64,000 bases of DNA from Oegoconia quadripuncta (taxonomy: Eukaryota; Arthropoda; Insecta; Lepidoptera; Autostichidae): the NCBI GenBank assembly GCA_949316235.1, contig OX438747.1, forward strand, positions 27,160,618 to 27,224,617, in the 5' to 3' direction. Positions 23,101-35,100 of the stretch are shown here, piece after piece (position 1 is the first letter of the stretch; each line of letters begins with the position of its first letter). A model generated the notes under the pieces. The model saw only the letters and a list, made by a program, of their open reading frames with translations, was not told the DNA's origin and searched no databases. The position numbers were made by a program, and so were the translations under genes.

Positions 23101-26100
23101 CATAGTTTACGAACTTTAAAAATCGGTCAAACTTATCTCGAAACAAATATTACCCTCCAGCCGCTTCTAAAAACGTTTCAAAATAGCCGCTTGTAAATAG
23201 GCTCAGTAATTTTCCATTATATTGGTTTAAAGATTTCCAGATTATCTACTAGACTATCTTTATCCTTTATCGAGGCATTAATCATACTGATTATATTTAA
23301 GTAGGTAATTATCTTATTTTTGTAGGCATTTATATAACGATTGATAATCTACACAGGATGGAAATCTTTAATATGTTTGCGTCACCTAGAGCCGTATTAA
23401 TCTATGCTATAATATACAAGGTGGAATTCATCTATTTTTACAATGTCCAAGAGGCTCAGCGATTAAGCGGTCTCCCAATTTGGGAGGACCGAGATGCAAT
23501 TCCCAGGCTGGCCATGTACTAATGAGTTCATTGCCGATTGACGACCTGTTTGGTGTATTGGTTAGAAACTCTGCTGCTATACCAAAAGGTCGCGGGTTCG
23601 AATCCCGTTAGGGTCATATGTTTGTATGAAGAACACATACATGTGTTCCCGAGTTATGGTTGTTTTTCATTTATATGTGTATTTATTTACAAAAAAAAAA
23701 TGTATTGATGTAGTTTATCAACCATCTGGTATCTATAATACAAGTCTAGTTGCTTAGTGTGGAACTAGATGGCGCTGTGTGTATGTGCAAAGATATTTAT
23801 TATTATTTATTTATTTATTGCCGATATTACCATATCCGACTGCTCTTAAGCGGTGAAGGAAAACATCGTGAGGAAACTTGCATGCCTGAGAAATAAAAAT
23901 TCTAAGGCATGTGAAGTACCCAACCCGCATTGGGCCAGCGTGGTGGACTATGGCCTATACTCCCTCATATACGAGGGAAGGCCTATATCTCTGCAGTGGG
24001 ATGTTTACGGGCTAATGATGATGACAATGTCAAAAAACTATGCTGAAATACAACAGAGTGCTCAAACGAAAAAAAAAAGTACAGCTGTAGTTTAAGATAT
24101 ATTTAATGTTTCTTATAAGTTTGAAGAGTATACGAGTATATTCTAACCTTCTCTTCACAGGACATTCTTGAAAATTTAATGTAAAAAAAAATATTTTATT
24201 TTATTGGTGATGTCAATACAAGAAATAAAGATTAACTTGCAGGTCACATGTCGACTCCACAAAGTCAGTAATTCGTTCAAAGGGTTATGTATACGTTTTT
24301 TCAATATGGTTCCAGTTGGTATAATCTTCCACTCAATAAATTTAAAGATACTATAAAACACAAACTTATTAAGAAAGCATATTATAAAATATCAGACTAT
24401 TTAGATGATAATCATATCGGGATTTAACCAGTTCGTTCGCATGCCAGGCTATTGAAATATAAAAACCTTTTTGTAATATAAAAATCTGTTTTTAAAAGAG
24501 GAACTCCTCGAGTTTCTTGCTTGTTCTTCTCAGGGGAAAATTGGCTTTTGATCAGGCAGTAGCTTAAAAAATCTGCCTATTTTAAGTGTACCCTGTGTAA
24601 CTACAAAATAAAGCATTTATGACTTTGTAAATTTTACTTATGACCATAGAATCGAACGCTAAAACAGCGGCTAAGAAGCTTGGCATTCTCCTTAAGGTCA
24701 GGCGATATTTCATACCAAAACAACTTTTGATGCTTTACCAGGCTCTGGTCCGCTCGTGCATGGAATACTGCTGTCACGTCTGGGATGGTTCAGGCACTCG
24801 ATTATGTGGAACGACGTGCCATGAGACTCATGTGATAATTCGACGACTGCTAAATTGCAGAGCCTTGAACACCGTCGCAAAGTCGCCTGTCTCTCAGTTT
24901 TTTACAGGATGCATTTCGGGGAGTGTGCGTTGGAATTACATAATCTTATTCCACCGTCACCCTTCCATCTTCGGACCACTAGGCGTGGGGAGGGATTCTA
25001 CCCGTATATAGTTAATATACCGAACATTCACACTAAGAAGTTCGATTCTACATTCATCATCCGAACAGCCAAGGCAGGGAACTCCCTTCCGGCGTCAGTC
25101 TTTCCTAAATTCTACAACATTGGGATCTTCAAGAGCAGAGTGAATAGGCATTTACTGATCGTGTGCTTCACCTTCGACCACATCGTCACTTTCCATCAGG
25201 TAAGATTGTGGTCAAAAGCGAATCCAGTCAATCATAAAAAAAAATTGTAATAAAACCTTCTAGATTAATTAAATTGATATCGTCTCTTAAAGAAAAAAAA
25301 TTGTACTAGTGTGCAATACACCTGCACACTCATACAAATGATAAATCAGCACATGTAGAAGCCATTACATTTTAAGTTAAAGTTATTCTCTTATATCTAA
25401 ACGAAGCTTGATAATTGGACCTGGAATAATCAGGTTCCTTGCAAGTTAACCTTGTTAGAAAGAGAAGAGTTAAGGTCAATCTTCATAAAGGTATTGAAGA
25501 GTGTGATATAATACCTCCAACTTTGAATATAACTTCGTGGTAGCAGTTTACTTAGTAAGTTATAGTACTCTAAGTTTTGGCAGTTTCTTTCAATAATCCT
25601 CCTCTTCTGTTGATGAGTTTGTCCCATCGGATATTTGACGCTGAAATTTTTGAGCCACATTGCCGCCTGGTTTAAATTTAATTGAAGACTCCTTCAGATT
25701 GCTTCCGTGGTTCATCTTGTTTCTATGTATTTTGTATTTCAATAACATTTCAAAGCCACGTTCTTTTAAATTCTCTAGACCTTGATCTTTCCCCTTTTCC
25801 ACCCAAATCGACTTCCATATATCTTCGTCGTCATACATGCTTTCAATAAATACTGCAAAAATTACTGATAGAGGATAATTGTTAATACAACATATATTTC
25901 TGAAGACATCAGCATCTATGATTGAGGCCCAGTAGTGCGTGCGTTCTTCTGAATCATTCTTCATGTATTTATCGATGAATCTCTTCATTCTTCGCCAAGA
26001 CTCGATTGTGTCGTCACACTTAGTTTCTTTATAGAGCATATCTAGCACGCAAAACTTTTCAAGCCTTTGTAGCATAGTTATGAGATTCAGACCAAAATTT

Positions 26101-29100
26101 GCTGTGTGAGCTAATACAGCGAATTTGAAAACGTTGATGTTATATGGATTGCTCTGATTTAAAGCAGTACATTCTTCAATTTCATCATCAATGTTATTAG
26201 AATTGATAACTATCTTTGCAAACATTATACTAGTCACATCATTCCGTTTCTTGAACGTACCGTAGCTACTTTTGATGCATCTTTTATGCGGTATAGAGTA
26301 CTTAAAAGTGCCATCTTTGAATTCTTTAAGCTGATTGAAAATAGTCAGGTATTTCTTGCTGGAGAATGTATTAATGATGTGCCTGTAACTTTTTGTTACT
26401 CCGCGCATTAAGGTAAGGGCGATGACGCCAAAGAAATATTTAAGAATTATTCGGGCTCTTGGATTAGTCTCCCATTCGTTAAAAAGTTTATGGCATGTTG
26501 TTATGAACGCTGCGTTCTCTACTGGACCGTACGCCGATGTACTGATTTTTGTGGGTGCCTCATTGGGTTTTTCAAGTCTCTGAAACCACTTTATATCATA
26601 TTCATCATACACACCAACGTATTTAGTAGGCTCAAGTCTTGGCTTTTTTGCTTTTGTCTCAGTCACGTTCTTATCATCAGGATTAACCACATTGTCTTTT
26701 GTACTTTCTGATTCTGCCGAACCTATTTCACTTTCTACATCAAGTCTCTTTTCAACACCCAAATCTAAGTGTATTTTAGAATCAATATCTATATCTACAG
26801 TTACGTCACTCTGTATGTGCTGCTGGTTACCATCAACCTTAGTATCAGGTATATCTTTTGGAAATTGTAAATCATTAATTAGTAATTCCTTATTATATCG
26901 TACATATGATGGTTCATTAAGTTCATTGACATTTGGAAAGACAATCTCTGATTCACTTTCATTATCTGAATTTTGTTCTTGTCTACTAGCGTTTGGAAAA
27001 CATATTGAGTAAATCTCGGGTGTACTCTTATTTATTGTTAACTCGTGGGTTTTGTTCAGATTGGAATTTAACTGAATTTCCAAACTATTTTCAGTAGACG
27101 GTTGATCACTGTTGTCATAACGACTTCGTAGGTATTTTGATTCATTCATTAATTCATTCTCATTTTTTGAAAATGGTATATTATGAGTTTCAATAACATC
27201 GTGCATTACATTCAGATTAGTTGTACTTTTCTCGAAATTTTTGCTAACCGCTGAATATGTTTGATTTTGAGGTTCGTCAACATTAGGCAATATTTGTTTT
27301 GGTTTCATATCAGATGTAGTCTCATTTTCAACCTCATCATCATTATTAAAGCCTTTGTTTTCTAAAAGTAGCTGATCATGGTTGTCAGTCTTAGCGTTAG
27401 ATTCTGCTGCGTCGCCTTGGCCACTTGCTGGGCCACTTTCCTTTTTACTTTCAGGTGTAACTAAGAACAAAGCTCCATTATCATCGTAATGCGTATCATC
27501 CCATATAAATTCTTCAGTGTCGGCATGTAATGGCATGATGGATATGACGGAAAACGTCAAATCTGTCACGCTTAAACCTTTAGGTGTTTTAGCACCGAGG
27601 TAGTGCTCGAAGAATCTGTTGATAATAACTTTTTGGACGTCAATATCTTTGACTGAAGTCGGAAACTGGTCTTCATTAGCTATATCTTCACATATCTCGT
27701 TGCTCCATTGGTAATCCTGATCATCAGCTTTAACATTCTTTGGGTTAGTCGCCATTTTGACCCTGTAATGAGTAATACGTTAACTTTTGGACTAATTGCC
27801 AAGCATTATCTATAAAACTCTATTATACTATTAAGGTTCATTGACGGAAGAATTAAGGTATACTCCATCTCCATCTCTTGTTAATAGATACTAAAGTCTC
27901 CTTTAAATAATTACTTAAAAAAATCAATACAATATTGTTTAAAATTTTAATTTCATTTTGTTGCATAGAGTGCAGTGTTTGCTCTAGCCCTGACTACGAG
28001 TACAAAATCAAAATCAAAAATGTTTTATTTCGTAAGTTATAAGAATAACATTTGAAATCGTCATGACATATAGTTATCACTCATTCACTAGGCAGTCTCC
28101 CCAGAGAAGAACGAGCAAGAAACTCCGGGGTTGCTCTTTTTAAATAAGTTAATACAAATATAATTTGAAATAATTGTAAAATTTATGATTCGACAAAGAA
28201 AAATAAGAATAAAATATACTGGATATTGCCGAGCGGTTCATGTCCACGCATTCTTATCATCCAGATAGTCAGAAATTTTATAATAGCCTTTGGCGCATAG
28301 TTTCCGTTTAATGGTTGTTTTAAATTTATTTAAAGGCAAATTTTGAATGCCTACCGGAACCTTATTATAAAAGCGTATATATTGTCCCTTGAATGACTTA
28401 GTGACTTTGTGTAAGCGACTGCTATGGACAGCAAGTTTATTTTTATATCTTGTATTAACATTGTGTATGTAACTACGAGGTTACAGCTTGGGTTACAGAT
28501 TATTGACCCGCAAATGGGACTCGGGCCTTCATCTAGTCCCATGAATCAGAACTTCAGCTGAGAAAGCCGAGTGGTTCAAGCGCCATAAATATTTATGTAT
28601 GTTATCCGTTATCTAGTAGCCATAGTACAAGCTTCGCTTAGTTTGGGACTAGATTATTGGTGTAGGTTATATTTATTTATTACTCAGTTTAGTCTTCTAG
28701 AGGCACCTGTGCTGTGGAAGTGCCCAAGTAGTCAGGGCCTAGACAAGTGTCAATTGTTTAGTGGCGATTCCATTTCAAAGAATGTTAACGCTTCAATGAT
28801 GTCGATAATAGATTGGTAGACAATGTGACATTGGATACTTTTAACTTCCTGCAATCGTAAAGACCATGATTTTACGCATGTGGAGCGAGTACCTGTCACG
28901 GATAGAATAAAAATTTTTCAAACCAGTAGCTTGCTTTAGATATAGGTATTTAGTTGTTTTATAACTAAATACTGTTTTATATAAAAAAAAAAAAACAAAT
29001 AATAGTCTATCTATATTTGATTAAAATTACAACTGCAAATTTCATTGATAGGTAGATAGATAGATAAAGCGTTTATTTACATATTACAGAAACACATACA

Positions 29101-32100
29101 AAAATATTCGACGCAACAATCATTCTGCTTGGTGTTATTCTTACAAAATGTAGCCTTATTTCACAGTAATAAAAATAAACACTAAAATTAAGTACATTAC
29201 ATACATAACTTCGTCTTTTGAAAAAAATCGATCAATAACTTTTATATTTATGAGAAATTTCACCGAGGATAAATATCTCGACTCAGTAAACTATTTTTAG
29301 AAAATATAAAGTAGCCATTGAATAATTTTTTAGAAAATTGTTTTAGGAGATCTTAGCATCTTCTACAACGCAATGAAGTTCAAAGTGGTAACTTTAATAT
29401 TGTAGGTTTTGTAACTAAATACTTACCCTAATATACTATACCTAGCTAAATAAAATTATTTAGTATAGAAATTAATTATATGTATAATTATTTAGAGGAA
29501 TTAACTTTACACAATATTTGCACACCACACAGTGGTAGAATTTGTGGAGACAATTATAGCTTTAAGAACTTCATGTACCAAATTCCGTAGCAAATAAACA
29601 TTTCATTTCATTTCATTTCATTACACTATACCTAAAGCAAGCTACAGAATGGTGAGAAAACATTTTTATTCTATTACTGATGGCTACTTTATCCTTTATT
29701 TATTTATTTATTTATTTACAATTATAAGTTTACAGTGTTACACTAAACACTTATAAGTTATTCGACAAGAGACACACAAAGATTAATGATATTCATAATA
29801 TTGGCACAAGAACGAATACAAATATTTCACGATGACCGTCAGATCATCCGCAAATATGTCAACATTTTGGATATCTTTCGTAAAGTTATTAATTATATCA
29901 ATAGCTCTAGCGGAGGGCGAGTTTACTGGATGCTCGCTGCATTACCTCGTTGAATGCTATTACTTACAATTTGAACGAGGTAAATGCAGAGTCTTGCGTC
30001 GCCTCAGACGTCCGCTCGTCTCATCGCCAGCAGTATAGAGATAGACTTCTGAGGCTCCAAGAACCAAGAGTCTCAACTCCAAAACGAACCAATTCTGGAG
30101 ATTTGGTTACAAAATCAGGAAGTTATGGTTGAAGAAAATTATTCGTGGTATTTAAAACTCAACTCAACAAACTACACTGACACTATGTCGATATGAGATG
30201 TCGCGCCTGTTCAGTAGCTGCGTACGAGATTGCTGTGACGTCGACCTTGTTATATTAGTTGATAGACGTCTATAATTCGGTGTAGAGACCTCCGCAAGTG
30301 AGTCACTCACAAGGAACGATATATATCTTTTCTCGTACACTCAAATGTTTATTGTCCATTGTAAGATGTGGTAAGTATTAACATTCTAAATTGAAAAGCT
30401 GTATATATCGAAAATTAATTTCATAACAACATATCACCTGCTAAATATCTACTTTATCCAATAATAGCTTCCCCTCCCGGGATTTGTACGTAAGGAAATG
30501 AAATATAAATAAAAATTTATTTCAGTAAACAGCTACATCATAATTTTATTATTATTAACAAAGAAAAGAACAGTTAAGCATGAAATCTATTGAATGCATC
30601 TTTTAATAAGTAGGCAAGGTTGGACTGCTGAGCTCTAAACTGGGTAGTAATTACCTGTATCTTAGAGGGCAGTAGGTAGTCATAAAATATAGTGATGTTA
30701 CAGAAAGATGACACGTGTATCACATCACTTTCGTACTTGCCAGCCAGCCAGCAGAACCAGAATAATATTATCAATTATTCTGTCTCATCTGGTGTGCGTA
30801 AAGTTATTACATATGTGTGCATTGATGTATTGTTTTGGTGTGGGTGTGCGACGTGCGTAGCCCCAGCGCAGCAAATTGTGTTAACCATGTGTAATAGTGT
30901 TAAGAACTTTGCATGTCAGCATGAATGAATAAATAATAATATTAATTATGGCCCATACTCCCTCATATACGAGGAAAGGCCTAAATATTTTTTTATGCAC
31001 AACGGGTTAGCACTTGACCTCAATCATGCCTGATGTTAAGTGAAGATGAGGCCGAATGTGGAAGCGTACTGACCCGGAAACCGAAATATTTGGAGAACTG
31101 GCTATCTTATATCTGACATCCGGAACACAACAATGCTATTAACATTGCTGTTTGGCGGCAGATTTAGATAAGATGGTGGTAGCTAGCCAGGCGGACATTT
31201 AAAATGTCCTACCACCAACCAAACCGAGTACTTAAACATGTACCCCGCTGGGGATCGAACCCGCGACCTCCGAATCGTAAACCCAACATTGTTTAAATTG
31301 AGCCACGGAGGCGGTTGAAATCGGCGGTTATCTGCTTCTTAGCGAGTGGATCGATGGCAAACCCTGAAATTCTTGAGGACCAGAATGTGGCAACGCGTAC
31401 AGCATTGTCATTATTTTATACTCTTTGGAGACTAGAGACGAATATGGTAATTATTTATTTCATCATAATGTGAGGTTCATACAATAAAATAATTTATTTA
31501 TTTAAAAACAGTAACAAATATAGAGATGGAATTTAAATATAAACTAGAACAAATGTAAAAAATTGGGGCCGCGAGGCAAAGTACCCAAAACGCTGGCAGC
31601 GTTTTCTCGTTGGATGCAGATACTTAAGCATTGAGCGAGGAAACAACCAGCTCTTGGGTCACCAGTGACATCGACTAAGCGCTTTGAAATATTAAAGAAC
31701 AATTTAAAGGCGCCCGGCCCCCAAAGACCTAAGGTTTCGACTCCGAAAGCAAGGAAAATGTATTCGGAACCGATGTCTCTATATTTATTAATTTAGATTT
31801 TTTCCGCCGTCTCGGCGGCTGCACCTGGCCTCCTTGAGGTTCCTTGTAGGTGAGACGGGGCGAGAGTGTCGACATAAGTGGCATCCCACACTACTCCACC
31901 CATACTCCAAGGAATCAAGGTCATTCCATGCGGTCTCTTCCCGTGGTCCCGTAAAATACCATTCGGTTTAAGAACAGCAGGTACGCTGACGAGGCAAGAG
32001 AACGGCGAATAATGTCATTTATGGCCGCGTGACGGGAAAAACGCCCGGCATTCTTTTGGCAGAATAGTCTGTGAAGGCCCAAAGAGTCGACGTCACGTCG

Positions 32101-35100
32101 ATACAATAAATAGGTAAGTATCGCTGTAATTGAATTCTTTAGTGTATTCATTAAATTTGTATAATAATTATAAGAACGGAGAGAATTAGCTGGATGGAAA
32201 GAAAGAGCAATGAGGAGGTCATGCAGATGTTTAATGAGAAGAGAAAGTTTTTGAAGATCATTGAAAACTGAAGTGGGATGATGTTGGGTCATCTGATACG
32301 ATATGACAACTTTATCAAGAACATCATTGAAGGAAAAGTGGAGGGGAAGAGGACGAGAGGAAGGCCTAGAAGAACATATATGGTACAAGTAAAAGAGTAA
32401 ATGCCGTAAAAAGAAGACAAAGAAAAGGCGGAATGTAGAGAGGGGATGGAAAGGACTCCACCGGCAAGAGCATAGCTCTTAAATATAAGCGACAGAATAA
32501 TAATTAGTAAAATAAAAAGAAGATATATTCGCTCTCGACTCGCGAACTATTACAAGTCAACGCATACGTAGGTGTATCTCTATGTTGTATATTTAGATAG
32601 CTACTGTAGACGTTTGTTTTTAGTGTTTGATTACGTTACAGAATATTAGCGATAATAGTCTTTTTGTCTGTCGTTTGGTGTCTTCTGTGTCAGTTGTGCC
32701 TTGTGTCTTTTGTCTTATCAGTAGCTTGTCGTCCTCCAGGTATCAGGCTACCTCTATGTGAAATTTCAAAACGAACAGTTCATTAGTTTTGTCGTGGAAA
32801 TATAACAAACAGAAGTATAATGGTCATTAACAAGCGTATATACTCGTAGATTATTGTATACCTGAAAGCTGAAATCGGTGCTTCCATCTATTTCTACCAA
32901 AGTATTTCTCCCAGGGGAAATAGATTTCCATTCATTTCTACAACATTATCAGAACATACTATTTAGTTACGAGTATGTACCGTCATGTAATTTGTAATTT
33001 GTAAGCTAATTCGTATATTTATTTACTTATTAATTCCAATCTACCGACAGTGTATCTGTATCTATTTGAGTACCTATACTGCATTTGAATACACATATAC
33101 CTACGTGACAATATTCACTGTTGCGCACAGTAAAATATGCTTGTCTGTCTTTTGTACCAGTGTCTCCTCGTGGGTAATAGCTGAAAATCAGTGTTTTGCT
33201 CTATGAGCAATTCTATACACTGAGCCATGACCCATTTGTACGGCTGTAGCACACACATACTCTAGTGTATCCTGATGTTACTTTTATGAATTGTTATAAA
33301 ATATGTTTATCCAATTGCTTTGGAACTTATGGTATGTGTGTGACTGGAGATACAAATAAACGATCTATCTATATCTATCTATCATGTCGACAACCAACAC
33401 ATAATAATATCACGTAATGTATACCACATACCGTATACCACATACCGTATACAGCAATACTAGAATTCTACGCAATTGAGCAGAATTAATAATGAATAGA
33501 TTTTTAATTTAATAAATAAATAAATATAAATATTTATTTACGCATAAACCAACTTCATTACTATAATTAAGTGTATAAATGAGATAATTTGATATTCAAA
33601 ATGCCCTGAGCTAATGATCGGGGTATTTATTAAAAGTTCATTTATTAGCGTAAATTCTTAGATTAAGTATGTACATGAAACAACAAATTTATAAAACACA
33701 ATTAATAATACCTATATCTTATAGAAAAAATACGCAGTCCAACTCGCTTCCGTGAGGCATAGCTACGCTAGCGCTATTGTCCCGCTGAATGCATAAGCTC
33801 AGCTGCTGAGCAAAGTAGGTACCAGCTCTCACATCTCCAGAGGAGTGGACCAGTCTAACGGATAAATCCTTTACATATATTTATTTATATAAAGACTTTT
33901 ATTTGTGATTTTACGATTATTAACTACATTGACATTATAAAGTATGTTGTATTAGAGTAGATGAATGGAAATCTATTTCCCCTGGGAGAAATACTTTAGT
34001 AGCAATAAGTGGAATAACCGACTGAAATTAGTTTAAAAGAATAAGAATAAGTGTCGTTTATTTGACCCATTTAGCGACACACATATTATTATTAAATGAA
34101 ATGTGAAAATATACACAGTGAAATTGGGACCGAGTGAGATAAAAGTAGTACACAAAACAGTTTAATGTAATAGGATAGGTCTCCTATCTCATAATGCAGT
34201 TTACATAATACAATAAAAATACTTAAGCAAGTTAAAGTCCTTAAAAATTAATTTTCGGTGTCGCAAAGTGGTATCAAAGAAGGTCTCCTTCTCAACATAA
34301 GTTGCAGTCTAGAAGTTAGACTACAACGCTGGTTTTCAGTGGAGCCTAAGGCGAAAACACGTTGGGTAAGAAGCACGTATAGAATTGGTACCGGCTATAA
34401 AAATATGGAGTTATATTTTTGACCCGATTGCCCAAGGAAGGAGGGTAATGTTTTTCGAGTGTATATAGGGTCTAACAATTAAAAAAACCAACCTTAAAAA
34501 TTTTGTTTCCGAGTAAAAAAATTAAATGTAAGTGCAAATGAAAATACACATTAACAGACTTACTTCATTTCCATTGTACCTTATTTTATTAAGGAGAAAA
34601 AAAGGCAACGTTCATATGAAAGACGCCAATGGGGGTGGCGGGGCACAGGACGCAACCAATCACAGCAAGCAGCGAGTGGCGAGTAGTCGCCTTTCGGCGT
34701 CTTCAAAGATAGCGCGGCAAGTATTTGTGTGTTGTGGCAAAGTACTTAGAGCGCGCGGCCATTAAGGTCCAACTCACAACATTTCTAAATTTTATTTTTT
34801 TAATAAAATCTGTTAACTTGAATGTTTTATTTTTTTCGTAATAGTACATTCTATACATACCTACACTCTGCAACGTTTGTCGGGTTAATTTTGTTAGACC
34901 TTATATATGTATGTATGTCGATTTCTATGTTACCTCATGTAGCCTAAACGGCTTATCGATTTCGAAGTGCAAGGTGTCGTTAGAGTCGTCTTGATCCCTA
35001 GAGTGTCGTAGGATACATTTTATGGTGAAAAATCCAACATGGCGCCCGCAAAATACAGAATATGCTGTCGGGTTTTTGTTTTTTAAACTCATATTGTTAG

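Noticed and set aside
29832..29930. Minus-strand peptide [10 protein letters not shown] resembling the RT catalytic box
   Set aside because: Only a short match, in a frame that does not join the adjacent retroelement G remnant, and without other RT motifs. Could be chance.
31921..32388. 155-codon minus ORF
   Set aside because: It crosses from a LINE remnant into the retroelement G C-terminus in frames that do not match a single protein; described as remnants instead.
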